64,000 nt of DNA, from assembly GCF_026340305.1 (NCBI RefSeq), contig NZ_JAPEPI010000002.1, positions 2,976,001 to 3,040,000 on the forward strand, given 5' to 3'. This DNA comes from Streptomyces sp. NBC_01381 (GTDB lineage Bacteria > Actinomycetota > Actinomycetes > Streptomycetales > Streptomycetaceae). The notes beneath the pieces are model-generated. The model made no database searches. It was given only the letters and a program-made list of their open reading frames with translations, and was not told where the DNA came from. Below, in pieces: positions 17,105 to 26,229 of the stretch (positions are counted from its first letter, which is position 1; each line of letters opens with the position of its first letter). The position numbers were made by a program, and so were the translations under genes.

Positions 17105-18622
17105 ATGGCCACGTTGTCCCTCGCCTCGATCCTCGCCGAGCCCGCCCGCCGCAGGCCGGACCACACCGCCCTCGTCGAGGGCGAACTCCGGCTCTCCTTC
17201 GCCGAGTTGTGGAGTCAGGCCCGAGCGCAGGCCGCTGCGCTGGTGGGCCTCGGGGTCGAGCCGGGGGACCGCGTCGCCCTGATGGCGCCCAACACCGCCG
17301 CGTTCCCGCGCGCCTATTACGCGATCCTCGCCGCGGGCGGCGTCGTCGTCCCCGTACACCTCCTGCTCTCCGCCGAGGAGGCCGAGCACGTCCTGCGGGA
17401 CAGCGGCGCGACCCTGCTCCTGTGCCACCCCGCGCAGGCCGAGACCGGCAAGGCCGCGGCCGCCGCCACCGGCGTACGCATGCTCACGCTCGGCGCGGAC
17501 GGCGAGCTGGACACCCTGGCGCGCGAGACCGAGCCCCTGCCGACGTACCTCACCCGGGAGGCCGACGACCCGGCCGTCGTCTTCTACACCAGCGGCACCA
17601 CCGGCGTTCCCAAGGGTGCCGTGCTCACCCACTTCAACCTGGTGATGAACGCGACGGTCTGCGCCTTCGACGCCCACGACGTGCACCGCGACGACATCGC
17701 GCTCGGCGCGCTCCCGCTCTTCCACGCCTTCGGCCAGACCGTCTCCATGAACGCCACCTGGCGCGCGGGCGCCACCCTCGTCCTGCTGCCGCGCTTCGAC
17801 GCGGCGCGGGCCATCGAGCTGATGGCGGCGGAGGGCGTCAACACCTTCCACGGGGTGCCGACGATGTACGTGAACCTCGTGACGGCCGCGGCCACGGCCG
17901 CCGAACTGCCCGCGCTGCGCCAGTGCGTCTCCGGCGGCGCCTCGCTCCCCGTCGCCGTACTCGAACGCTTCGAGGAGACCTTCGGCGTACAGATCTATGA
18001 GGGCTACGGCCTCTCCGAGACCTCGCCCACCGCCTCCGTGAACCAGCCCGTCTTCGGTACCCGGGCGGGCACCATCGGCCACCCGGTGTGGGGCGTCGAC
18101 GTGGAGATCGCCCGCGCCGATGTCGAGGGGCGCATCGAGCTGCTCCCTGCGGGGGAGCTCGGCGAGGTCGTCATCCGCGGCCACAACGTCTTCTCCGGCT
18201 ACCTGGGGCGTCCGGAGGCGACCGAGGAGGCCGTCGTCGACGGCTGGTTCCGCACCGGTGACCTCGGCACCAAGGACGCCGACGGGTTCCTGGCCATCGT
18301 CGACCGCAAGAAGGACGTCATCATCCGCGGCGGCTTCAACGTCTACCCGCGCGAGGTCGAAGAGGTCCTCATGCGCCACCCGGACGTCGCGCACGCCGCG
18401 GTGATCGGCCTGCCCGACGACGTGCACGGCGAGGAGATCTGCGCCGTCGTCGTAGCGCGGCCCGGCTCGGACCCCGACGGCGCGGGCATCACCGCCTGGT
18501 CCAAGGAACACCTGGGCCGTCACAAGTACCCGCGCCGCGTGGAGTTCACCGACGCGCTGCCGCTCGGCCCCAGCATGAAGATCCTCAAGCGGGAGCTGCG
18601 GTCCACCTACGGCAGGGTCTAG
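17105..18622 (+). CDS. Acyl-CoA ligase (AMP-binding family, fatty-acid-type)
   Basis: A 505-residue ANL-superfamily enzyme. The P-loop is VFYTSGTTGVPKGAVLTH, the adenine-binding motif is YEGYGLSETSP, the GWFRTGD and DRKKDVIIRGGFNVYPRE hinge motifs are present, and the catalytic lysine lies in PLGPSMKILKREL near the C-terminus. It adenylates a carboxylic acid and transfers it to CoA. The length and the absence of extra domains fit medium/long-chain or aromatic acyl-CoA synthetases. It follows the thiolase after 122 bp with an octamer repeat, so both probably serve one catabolic route. Confidence 0.92.
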   Translation: MATLSLASILAEPARRRPDHTALVEGELRLSFAELWSQARAQAAALVGLGVEPGDRVALMAPNTAAFPRAYYAILAAGGVVVPVHLLLSAEEAEHVLRDSGATLLLCHPAQAETGKAAAAATGVRMLTLGADGELDTLARETEPLPTYLTREADDPAVVFYTSGTTGVPKGAVLTHFNLVMNATVCAFDAHDVHRDDIALGALPLFHAFGQTVSMNATWRAGATLVLLPRFDAARAIELMAAEGVNTFHGVPTMYVNLVTAAATAAELPALRQCVSGGASLPVAVLERFEETFGVQIYEGYGLSETSPTASVNQPVFGTRAGTIGHPVWGVDVEIARADVEGRIELLPAGELGEVVIRGHNVFSGYLGRPEATEEAVVDGWFRTGDLGTKDADGFLAIVDRKKDVIIRGGFNVYPREVEEVLMRHPDVAHAAVIGLPDDVHGEEICAVVVARPGSDPDGAGITAWSKEHLGRHKYPRRVEFTDALPLGPSMKILKRELRSTYGRV

Positions 18623-18691
18623 GGCCACCTACAGCAGGGCCCAGACCGTGTCGTCCCCGGACGATAGTTGGGTCTACCATCTGTTCCTGGC

Positions 18692-19435
18692 ATGGACATA
18701 TCGCTCTGGGAATTCGCCGCGCTCGCCGCAGCCGCACTACTGGTCGGCTTCTCGAAGACCGCCGTCAGCGGGGCCAACACGGTCAGCCTCGCCGTCTTCG
18801 CTGCGGTCCTCCCGGCCCGCGAGTCGACCGGCGTACTGCTGCCGATCCTCATCGCGGGCGACGTGCTCGCCGTCCTCGCCTATCGCCGGCACGCCCACTG
18901 GCCCACCCTGTGGCGGCTGTTCCCGGCCGTCGCGGCCGGTGTGGTCGTGGGCACCGTCTTCCTGATGTGGGCCGACGACACTGGGGTGCGTACGTCGATC
19001 GGGGCGATCCTGCTCCTGATGGCCGCGGTCACGCTGTGGCGCCGCCGGGTGCCGGCGGACGAGGGGGAGCCAAGCGGCGGCTCGCGCTTCAAGGCCCCTT
19101 CGTACGGCGTGCTCGGCGGATTCACCACCATGGTCGCCAACGCGGGCGGCCCGGTCCTGTCGATGTATCTCCTCTCCGCGGGCTTCCGGAAGCTGAGCTT
19201 CCTGGGCACGTCGGCGTGGTTCTTCCTGATCGTCAACACCTCCAAGGTTCCGTTCAGCGTGGGCCTCGGCCTGATCGACGCGCACTCGCTGCTGCTCGAC
19301 GCCGCGCTCGTGCTCTTCGTCGTCCCGGGCGCCTATATCGGCAAGGTCGCCGTGCACCGCATCAACCAGCGGCTCTTCGAGCAGCTGGTCATCGGGGCGA
19401 CCGTGCTCGGCGGACTCCAGCTGCTGCTCCGCTGA
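18692..19435 (+). CDS. TSUP-family membrane transporter (sulfite exporter TauE/SafE type)
   Basis: A 247-residue protein with about eight hydrophobic segments. LVGFSKTAVSGANTVSLA is the N-terminal TSUP half-repeat motif, and GGFTTMVANAGGPVLSMYL is the matching motif of the second half-repeat, so the inverted two-repeat layout is complete. The family moves sulfite, sulfoacetate or other organosulfur anions across the membrane. ATG 18692 is used since the first TM then follows directly. It is followed at 35 bp by cobK on the same strand. Confidence 0.88.
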   Translation: MDISLWEFAALAAAALLVGFSKTAVSGANTVSLAVFAAVLPARESTGVLLPILIAGDVLAVLAYRRHAHWPTLWRLFPAVAAGVVVGTVFLMWADDTGVRTSIGAILLLMAAVTLWRRRVPADEGEPSGGSRFKAPSYGVLGGFTTMVANAGGPVLSMYLLSAGFRKLSFLGTSAWFFLIVNTSKVPFSVGLGLIDAHSLLLDAALVLFVVPGAYIGKVAVHRINQRLFEQLVIGATVLGGLQLLLR

Positions 19436-19470
19436 GGAGGCGGCCGGGGGTGGGACGTAACCTCGGGCCC

Positions 19471-20211
19471 ATGCATGTGCTCGTCCTCGGCGGAACCACC
19501 GAAGCCCGCGCGCTCGCCGCGCGCCTCGCCACCCGGCGCGATGTCCGCGTGACCACCTCGCTCGCGGGGCGCGTCGCCCGCCCCGCCGCGCTCGAAGGTG
19601 ACGTACGCGTCGGAGGGTTCGGCGGCGTGGACGGCCTCGCCGCCTGGCTGCGCGAGCACCGCGTGGACGCCGTCGTGGACGCCACGCATCCCTTCGCCGC
19701 CACGATCAGCGAGCACGCGGTGCGGGCCGCGGCGGCCACCGGCGTCCCGGCGGTCCTGCTGCGCAGGCCCGGCTGGCGGCCCGCTCCTGGCGACGTCTGG
19801 CACGACGCGGGCTCGCTCGCCGAGGCCGCGGCCCTGCTGCCCTCGCTCGGCCGCCGGGTCTTCCTGACCACGGGGCGCCTGGGCCTCGCCGCTTTCGCGG
19901 AGCCGTCCCTGGCCGAACTCCACTTCCTCGTACGTTCCGTGGAGCCGCCCGAACCGCCGCTGCCGCACCACACCGAGATCCTGCTCGACCGGGGCCCCTA
20001 CACCGTCGAGGGCGAGACGGCACTGCTGCGCGAGCACCGCATCGACGTGCTGGTGACCAAGGACAGCGGCGGCGCCGCCACGGCCGCCAAACTCACCGCG
20101 GCCCGCGCGCTGTCCGTGCCCGTACTGATCGTCCGCCGCCCGCCGGCACCGGAGGGTGCGCACGAGCTGCCCGATGTGGCGGGCGTCCTCTCACACCTCG
20201 GCCTCGACTGA
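19471..20211 (+). CDS. cobK: Precorrin-6A reductase
   Basis: A 246-residue protein with an N-terminal LVLGGTTEARALAARL, a central VDATHPFAATISEHA (the most conserved CobK/CbiJ motif), GRRVFLTTGRLGLAAF and VTKDSGGAATAAKL near the end. It reduces precorrin-6A (macrocyclic ring) with NADPH in cobalamin synthesis. ATG 19471 is chosen. Another cobalamin gene (cobF) lies on the other strand beyond the MFS exporter, so the cobalamin genes are split here rather than in one operon. The stop codon falls in the first unit of a TGATC-repeat array. Confidence 0.92.
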   Translation: MHVLVLGGTTEARALAARLATRRDVRVTTSLAGRVARPAALEGDVRVGGFGGVDGLAAWLREHRVDAVVDATHPFAATISEHAVRAAAATGVPAVLLRRPGWRPAPGDVWHDAGSLAEAAALLPSLGRRVFLTTGRLGLAAFAEPSLAELHFLVRSVEPPEPPLPHHTEILLDRGPYTVEGETALLREHRIDVLVTKDSGGAATAAKLTAARALSVPVLIVRRPPAPEGAHELPDVAGVLSHLGLD

Positions 20212-20300
20212 TCGCGCCTCGGCCGTGGCTGATCACAGCTCGGCTGTGGCTGATCACAGCTCGGCGCCGTGGCTGATCACACCTCGCCCTTGACTGATCA
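20209..20300. repeat. TGATC-containing tandem repeat at convergent stops
   Basis: Five units of ~21-23 bp each start with TGATC (20,209; 20,230; 20,251; 20,274; 20,295), with spacing 21, 21, 23, 21. The last four contain the palindrome TGATCA. The TGA of unit 1 is the cobK stop and the TCA of unit 5 is the reverse-strand stop of the MFS gene. No strong hairpin with a T-run is seen. Confidence 0.75.
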
Positions 20301-22388
20301 CACCGCGGCCTTGGCCGACGCGAGCGGTCGCTGATTCTCGGCCGAGAGACCGTGCTCCAAGTCCTCCACCAAAAGACGCTTGGCGATCGCGTCGACCGCC
20401 CTGATGAGATCCGCGTCGGCGGGACGCCCGCTGTCCTTCTCCACCTGCTCGCCCAGCCACTTCGCCCACGCCTTGCCGATCACATCGGCCTCGCGCTCGC
20501 CCGCCCGGGTGTGCGAGAAGAGCATGCCGGAGCGGGTGAGGAAGCCCTCCTCGACCATGCGGTCGAAGACCGGCACGAGAACCTCGGGCGGCACGCGACG
20601 CCGCGCCGCGATCAATCCGAGATTCGCGTGGCCCACCATCCGGTCGAAGAGCGTCACCTGCATCACGGCCCACGCGCCCGCCATGTCGAGCCGGGTGTCG
20701 GAGTCCCCGATGACGCGGCGCGCGGTGTCCATGCCGGTCTTGCGGATGATGTTCCCGACCGCCAGTTCCAGGACCTGGTCCGGGGAGCCGCTCGTCGTCG
20801 GCGACGCGAAGCCCTCACCCATGTCCGCCGAACTCATCCGCGCGCTGTCCCGCAGCTGCACCTGCTTGAGGAACAGCGCCACCACGAACCCGATGAGCGC
20901 CACCGGCACCGTCCACAGGAAGACGGTGTGCAGCGTGTCGGCGTACGCCTCGATGATGGGCGCGGCCGCGTCGGGCGGCAGATCGTGCAGCCCCTGCGGA
21001 CTCTGTGCCGCCTTGGCCACCGCGGCGGGTTCCGCGGCGCCGGTGGCGGCCGCTGCGGCGACCCCGTCCTTGAGGTTGGGCTCAAGGGTGTTGGCGTAAA
21101 TGGTCCCGAACACCGCCGTCCCGAACGAACTGCCCAACGTACGGAAGAAGGTCACCCCCGACGTGGCGGTGCCCAGATCCGCGTACGCGACCGTGTTCTG
21201 CACGGCGATGGTCAGAACCTGCATGCAAAGACCGATGCCGGTGCCGAGGACGAACATGTACACCGACTCGAGCCACGTACTGGTCTCGCTGCCCATCAGC
21301 GAAAGGAGATAAAGCCCGAGCGCCATCACCAGCGCACCCACGATCGGGAAGACGCGATACTTCCCGGTCTTGCTCACCACATTGCCGCTGAAGACCGACG
21401 CGATGAGCAGCCCGATCACCATGGGCAGCGTCCGCACGCCCGAGACAGTGGCCGAGTCCCCGTCCACGTACTGCAGATAGGTCGGCAGAAATGTCATCGC
21501 GCCGAGCATCGCGAAGCCCACGATGAAGCTGAGGATCGAGCAGACCGTGAAGACGGGGTTGGCGAACAGCCGCATCGGCAGCATCGGTTCGGCGGCCCGC
21601 GTCTCGACCACGCAGAACAGCGCGAGGGCGATCACTCCTCCGGCGAAGAGGCCGATGATGGTCGGCGACCCCCACGCATACTGATTGCCGCCCCAACTCG
21701 TCGCCAGGATCAGCGCGCTGGCCCCGATCGCGACGAACGCGATGCCGAGATAGTCGATGACGGGCCGCACCGCCGACTTCACCACGGGGATCGTGCGGGC
21801 CGCCGCGATCACCACGACGATCGCGATGGGTACGTTGACGTAGAAGGCCCAACGCCAGGTCAGATGGTCGGTGAAAAGACCGCCGAGCAGCGGCCCGATG
21901 ACGGTGGCCACCCCGAAGACAGCACCGATGGCACCCTGGTACTTCCCGCGCTCACGGAGCGGGATGACATCGGCGATCAACGCCATCGACGTCACCATCA
22001 GACCGCCGGCGCCGATGCCCTGCAGGGCGCGCCAGGCGATGAGCAGCGTCATGTTCGTCGAAAGCCCGCACAGGAACGAGCCGGTGATGAAGACGATCGC
22101 CGAGATCTGAAAGACGACCTTCCGCCCGAAGAGGTCACCGAACTTCCCGACGAGGACCGTGGCGACGGTCTCCGCGAGCAGATACGACGTCACCACCCAC
22201 GACATGTGCTCGGCGCCGCCCAGATCCGACACGATGGTGGGCAGCGCGGTGCCCACGATGGTCTGGTCGAGCGCGGCGAGCAGCATCCCCAGCATGATCG
22301 TCACGAAGACGACATTGCGACGGCGCTTGTCCAGGACGGGCGGGCCCTGCGCCGGGGCCTCGGCGGCCGGCTGGGAGGTGGTGGTCAC
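20298..22388 (-). CDS. EmrB/QacA-type (DHA2) drug exporter with C-terminal winged-helix-like domain
   Basis: A 696-residue MFS protein, from GTG 22388. TM1 carries LGMLLAALDQTIVGTALPTI and the loop motif GKFGDLFGRKVVF, which define the 14-TM proton-drug antiporter family; GAIGAVFGVATVIGPLLGG is the TM5 antiporter motif. The 14-TM core covers ~residues 30-535. A cytoplasmic tail of ~150 residues (NIIRKTGMDTARRVI…RMVEEGFLTRSGMLFSH) resembles a winged-helix MarR-like module and is a known extension in Streptomyces exporters. Likely exports antibiotics or toxic organics. cobF is 76 bp upstream on the same strand. Confidence 0.9.
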   Translation of the reverse strand: MTTTSQPAAEAPAQGPPVLDKRRRNVVFVTIMLGMLLAALDQTIVGTALPTIVSDLGGAEHMSWVVTSYLLAETVATVLVGKFGDLFGRKVVFQISAIVFITGSFLCGLSTNMTLLIAWRALQGIGAGGLMVTSMALIADVIPLRERGKYQGAIGAVFGVATVIGPLLGGLFTDHLTWRWAFYVNVPIAIVVVIAAARTIPVVKSAVRPVIDYLGIAFVAIGASALILATSWGGNQYAWGSPTIIGLFAGGVIALALFCVVETRAAEPMLPMRLFANPVFTVCSILSFIVGFAMLGAMTFLPTYLQYVDGDSATVSGVRTLPMVIGLLIASVFSGNVVSKTGKYRVFPIVGALVMALGLYLLSLMGSETSTWLESVYMFVLGTGIGLCMQVLTIAVQNTVAYADLGTATSGVTFFRTLGSSFGTAVFGTIYANTLEPNLKDGVAAAAATGAAEPAAVAKAAQSPQGLHDLPPDAAAPIIEAYADTLHTVFLWTVPVALIGFVVALFLKQVQLRDSARMSSADMGEGFASPTTSGSPDQVLELAVGNIIRKTGMDTARRVIGDSDTRLDMAGAWAVMQVTLFDRMVGHANLGLIAARRRVPPEVLVPVFDRMVEEGFLTRSGMLFSHTRAGEREADVIGKAWAKWLGEQVEKDSGRPADADLIRAVDAIAKRLLVEDLEHGLSAENQRPLASAKAAV

Positions 22389-22464
22389 ACGGCCACCCTC
22401 ACACCGCCCTTGGGCAGGTGCATGCCGGACCGGGCCGGTCCGGTGACGCCGGACCCCGGAGGGC

Positions 22465-23277
22465 TCAGTCCAGGTTGCGCCGCAGCAGATACGTGTCCAT
22501 GATCCACCCCTTGCGCTCACGGGCCTCGGCCCGCAGGGCCTCGATGCGGGGCGCGGCCTCGTCGAGGGGCCCGGAGACGAGGATCTCGTCGGCGGTCCCG
22601 ATATAGGCCCCCCAGTAGATGTACATGTCGCCGCCATCGCCATCGCCATCGCCATCGCCATCGCCATCAGGCCGCCCGGCATACTGCCGGAAGGCCTGAT
22701 GGGCGTCGAGCATCACCACGACGTCATCGACCCCCTCGGGAAAACCACCGTCGGCGAGGCGGCGCCCCGTGGTGATCTGCACCGGCCGCGCGACGCGATT
22801 GAGTCCCGTGCGGTGCCGGGCGGCGAGCGAGGAGACGCTGCTGATGCCCGGCACGACGTCGTACGTGAAGGTCACCTCGCCCCGGCCGAGCACCTCCTCC
22901 AGGATCCCGAGGGTGCTGTCGTAGAGCGCGGGATCGCCCCACACCAGGAAGGCCCCGCTCTCGTCCTCGCCCATCTCATCGGCGATCAGCCGCTCATAAA
23001 TGTCCGCGCGGCGGCTGCGCCAGTCCCCGACGGCGGGGGAGTAGTCGGCGCCGCCCGCCTTCCGGTCCCGCGCCGGGTCCCGCGCCTCGACCACGCGGTA
23101 CGCGCCGTCGGCACGGTGCTCGTCGAGCAGCCCACGCCGCAACTGCACGAGGTCGTCCTTCTCCCCGCCCTTGTCCAGGATGAAGAACACGTCGCTGCTC
23201 TTGAGGGCCTTGACGGCCTGCAGGGTCAACTGGTCCGGGTCGCCCGCGCCGATGCCGATGACATGAATCTTTCGCAC
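22465..23277 (-). CDS. cobF: Precorrin-6A synthase (deacetylating)
   Basis: A 270-residue protein from GTG 23277. It belongs to the tetrapyrrole methyltransferase fold: KIHVIGIGAGDPDQLTLQAV (SAM site, GxGxGD) and WGDPALYDSTLGILEEV (GDP-x-hY motif), then YDVVPGISSVSSLAA. The MYIYWGAYIGTADEIL ending is specific to CobF. It methylates C-1 of precorrin-5 with loss of the acetyl group. It is slightly longer than other CobFs because of a (DG)n insertion made by a hexanucleotide repeat. Probably the first gene of the transcript with the exporter. Confidence 0.92.
   Translation of the reverse strand: MRKIHVIGIGAGDPDQLTLQAVKALKSSDVFFILDKGGEKDDLVQLRRGLLDEHRADGAYRVVEARDPARDRKAGGADYSPAVGDWRSRRADIYERLIADEMGEDESGAFLVWGDPALYDSTLGILEEVLGRGEVTFTYDVVPGISSVSSLAARHRTGLNRVARPVQITTGRRLADGGFPEGVDDVVVMLDAHQAFRQYAGRPDGDGDGDGDGDGGDMYIYWGAYIGTADEILVSGPLDEAAPRIEALRAEARERKGWIMDTYLLRRNLD
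22634..22669. repeat. In-frame hexanucleotide microsatellite in cobF (GCCATC x6)
   Basis: Six perfect GCCATC units on the + strand code for alternating Asp-Gly in CobF near residues 203-214, just before GGDMYIYWG. Units are six bases, so slippage would lengthen or shorten the linker by two residues without breaking the frame. Confidence 0.9.
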
Positions 23278-23337
23278 GCCGAGAGTCTGCCGCACGGGGT
23301 GCGGCGGGGGGCCTGCGGGGTGTGGGAGCGGCGGGGC

Positions 23338-23430
23338 GCGACGGGCGCCCTGCGTGTGGAGGGGCGGGATACTACGGGCGCCCTGCGGTGTGGAGGGGCG
23401 GGACACGACGGGCGCCCTGCGAGGCGTGGA
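23338..23430. repeat. Short tandem repeat (period 33-34 bp, three units)
   Basis: The 10-mer ACGGGCGCCC recurs at 23,341, 23,374 and 23,408, each followed by TGCG…TGGAGGGGCGGGA. The unit is an extragenic repeat between cobF and the DUF309 gene. It has no open frame worth annotating. Confidence 0.7.
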
Positions 23431-23438
23431 GCCACGGC

Positions 23439-23975
23439 CTACACACTCCCCTCCCCGCCCGGAGCCGCGTCACCCCGCAGCCGCGGCGCGCACGAGGCCG
23501 CGTCCACGGGGGAGCAGCCGCCCTTCTCCACCCGCTCGGCCAACTCCCGCGCCCAGCCGAGCAGTCCGTCCACCGCGATCCCGTATGGCCGCTCCTCACG
23601 CCGCCCCGCGTCCACCGCGGCTGCGCCGCGCAGCAGCAGCCGTGCACCGCCCGTGGCGTTGCCGCGCGCCGCGTGGGTGAGACCAACAGCCAGCTGCGCA
23701 AGCCCCTTCCACAGGTCACGCTCGTCATCGGGCCCCGACTTCCAGGCGTCCTCGAAGACCTCGTGCGCGTGAAAGGGCCGTCCGGCGTCCAGCAGGGCCT
23801 GGGCCTGCGCGATCGTCTCGTCGGGAGTACGCGTGACCCCCTCGGGCTGCCGCTCCACGCCTTCGGCGCCGTACGGCAACGGGCGCCCGAGCCCGTCACG
23901 CGGCCGCGCGTTGCGGGCCCGCCCCTCGGCGTCACGGTCACGGCCAGGTTCATCGGATCGAGGTGCGGAACTCAT
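23439..23975 (-). CDS. DUF309-domain protein
   Basis: A 178-residue protein. The DUF309 signature lies in residues ~65-120: GRPFHAHEVFEDAWKSG, then WKGLAQLAVGLTHAARGN with GGARLLLRGAA. The fold is a small helical bundle with a His/Glu pair; its biochemical role is unknown. The N-terminal ~50 residues are charged and likely disordered. ATG 23975 is chosen since the upstream in-frame GTG would add residues with no homologous character. It is divergent from the tRNA-Pro gene, 108 bp away. Confidence 0.8.
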   Translation of the reverse strand: MSSAPRSDEPGRDRDAEGRARNARPRDGLGRPLPYGAEGVERQPEGVTRTPDETIAQAQALLDAGRPFHAHEVFEDAWKSGPDDERDLWKGLAQLAVGLTHAARGNATGGARLLLRGAAAVDAGRREERPYGIAVDGLLGWARELAERVEKGGCSPVDAASCAPRLRGDAAPGGEGSV

Positions 23976-24083
23976 GCGCCGATTGTCCCTCCCCGCACCC
24001 CACGACGAGGGAGCGGACCACCCCCGAACGTGGGGTAAAGTTCTGTCTGCGCGATCACGCAGAACACCGCGGGACACGCGCAC

Positions 24084-24158
<75 letters not shown>

Positions 24159-24172
24159 GGAAACGTCGCAGG

Positions 24173-24198
24173 TAGGGGCCATCTTCGGATGGCCCCTA
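24173..24198 (+). terminator. Rho-independent-like terminator of tRNA-Pro
   Basis: A perfect 11-bp stem TAGGGGCCATC / GATGGCCCCTA closes a TTCG tetraloop, followed by CTTCGTCTTT. It starts 15 bp after the tRNA end. It lies in island DNA, so the element brings its own terminator for the restored tRNA. Confidence 0.75.
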
Positions 24199-24776
24199 CT
24201 TCGTCTTTGGGAGCAATTCTGGGAGCGGGGAGCAGCTCCCAATGCTCCCAGGGAGCGGGAGTCTGGGAGCGACGTCAACCGGGGGTCGACGGATGGTCAC
24301 CCGATCCGGTCGCTCCCAGGGAGCATCTCCGCTGCCTGGTCTGGTGGAGGAGGCAAGGGGTCGTGCTGTTCGCCCCCTTGTCCGAATACTGGTCATGGGG
24401 CCGTGCTCCCACTGGACCCCTTGACGGCTTTCACCGACCCCATGTCTGCGGGGGCTCCCTGTCTCGGTGCACACGTCATCCAGAGGTTGAACGCGGTGGT
24501 GCCATGCGGTGCAGGTCGGCGGGGGTGTCGGCTGGGGGGGGAGTGCTCCGGTGGGTCCCCTTGTCGCGGTGCAAGTGGCCGTTGGCGTCTGTAGGGCGCC
24601 GTATGGAGATGCTCCGAGTGGGTGTGGTGTCTTGCCTAGTAGGGCTGGGGGCATGCGAGCCTGCTCGTTGGCCTGGCGGCTGTGGTCCGCGAGGATTGGG
24701 CCGAGCAGTGTGATGCCGTGGACGCGCTGGGCCCGCTCGACGTGGGCGGGAGTGAGATAGGCGGTGTCCACGACGT
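24199..24776. other. Gene-free left end of island 1 with GGGAGC hexamer array
   Basis: No gene is supported in this 578-bp stretch. Between 24,209 and 24,324 the hexamer GGGAGC occurs six times (24,209; 24,221; 24,228; 24,251; 24,265; 24,319) and its complement GCTCCC three times (24,235; 24,244; 24,312), some forming inverted pairs. Directly beside an att site, such arrays are typical of arm-type binding sites for an integrase or excisionase; this role is inferred. Confidence 0.6.
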
Positions 24777-25968
24777 TGCGCCTGCCGGAAACTCCATCCG
24801 TGCAGTTCAAGCGGCATGTTGGTACTCGTGGAGGCCTCCGCCGAGGCGGTCTCTTCGGAGTACGTCGAGCTGGGTGATTTGGGCGTGGGGGAGTGATGCG
24901 GGAACGGCGCGTAGGGGTGCTGCCTGCTGTAACGCTTGGTGGGGCCGGTGGAGGTTGTAGTGCAGCTCGAACTGGTTGAGCGCGTGGCGTAGATGGTGCT
25001 CGTTCCAGATGGGGGTGCGGTCCAGTAGTTCGTGGCGGCAGGTTTGGATCCAGCGTTCCATGATGGCGTTCATGCGCGGTATCCGGACGCTGGTGAGCAC
25101 GACTTGGATGCCGGCGTTGCTCAGGATTTCGTCGAAGAGGGCGGGGTACTTCGCGTCCCGGTCCCGGATCAGGTACGCGACGGTGGCCTGTGTGTCTGTC
25201 AGGTTCGTGGTCAGGTTGCGGGCGGCCTGGGCTACCCAGGCCGCGGCGGGGTGTGCTGTGGTGCCGAGGATCCGGATGCGCCGGGTGGCGTGTTCGATGA
25301 TGGCGAGGATGTACTGGCGCTGTCCTGTCAGAGTCACTGTCTCGATGAAGTCGCAGGCTATGAGGGCGTCGGCCTGGGAGCGTAGGAAGTCGGCCCAGGT
25401 GGTGGCGGCCCGGTCGGTGCGGGGTCGATGCCCTGGGAGGTGAGGATCTCCCAGACGGTGGAGGCGGCGATTTTGATTCCGAGGGTGGTGAGTTCGCCGT
25501 GCACCCTGCGGTAGCCCCACGAGGGATTCTCGCGGACCAGGCGCAGGACCAGTCTGCGGATCGAGTGGACCGTGGGCGGTCGTCCGGGCTTCTTGGGCCG
25601 GCAGGTGCGGGCGTGGCGCCGTTTGATCAGGTCGCGATGCCAGCGCAGCACGGTGTCAGGCCGGATCAGTAGGCGCAATCGGCGCAGGACCTCGCGGGGC
25701 AATGGCACCAGCAGAGCGGCAAGAAATACCCGGTCTTCCGGAGCAATCTTCACCCGGTCCGCGCCGAGTTGTCGCTCAAGGACGGTGAGCTGGTGGCGCA
25801 GGGCGAGGATCTCCGTGACCTTGTCGCGGTCGCTCACCGGCAGCAACCGCAGCGCGCCGAACAGGTTGGTGACGGTCAAGTAGACAAGACGCAGCAGCAC
25901 AAGTGCTCATCCTGCCGCACCGTCGCAGACGCTCCTGAGCTGCATGGATGGCATACTCGGCAGGCGCA
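24777..25968 (-). mobile_element. Insertion sequence (type A), DDE transposase family, TIR TGCGCCTGCCG
   Basis: The ends match as imperfect inverted repeats: left TGCGCCTGCCGGAAAC… and right (reverse strand) TGCGCCTGCCGAGTAT…, both continuing into CCATCC.TGCAG about 20 bp in. The element is ~1.19 kb with one transposase reading frame, now frameshifted. A truncated sister copy is at 49,421, and a solo end is at 53,917. No target-site duplication is obvious. Confidence 0.75.
24807..25900 (-). pseudogene. DDE (rve-type) transposase, frameshifted
   Basis: The N-terminal frame (start 25,900) has LALRHQLTVLERQLG, the RLVRENPSWGYRRVHGEL helix-turn-helix and STVWEILTSQGIDPAP, then leaves frame. The C-terminal frame continues from about 25,415 with TTWADFLRSQADALIACDF (first Asp), LIRDRDAKYPALFDE (second Asp) and NAIMERWIQTCRHEL (Glu), ending at 24,807. 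A one-base shift near 25,415-25,425 splits them. The layout is that of IS3/IS481-like integrase-core transposases with a single long frame, so the gene is inactive unless frameshifting is used. Confidence 0.8.
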
Positions 25969-26229
25969 CAGCTCGATGCCATCCAGGACAACCACCGTCA
26001 CCACATCGACCTTGGCATGCCGACCTTCCCGTAGACCGCCGGCCGAACAGGCTGAACTCCTCTAGTCCGGTCGCGAATAGCGGCGGTACAGCGGTTAACC
26101 CTGAGATCCAACGGCGGCAGTCTCTCAGAAGTGCCTCGCACAACATGCGGGTTTCGAGAGGACTTTTGCGAGTGGCGACCTGCGGAAACGTGACCAACCC
26201 GGCGCCTCTCGCAGAACTCTCACAGATGG

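Noticed and set aside
20352..22502. 716-codon forward ORF opposite the MFS exporter
   Set aside because: Antisense shadow with Arg/His/Asp-rich low-complexity product; the exporter frame on the other strand has clear family motifs.
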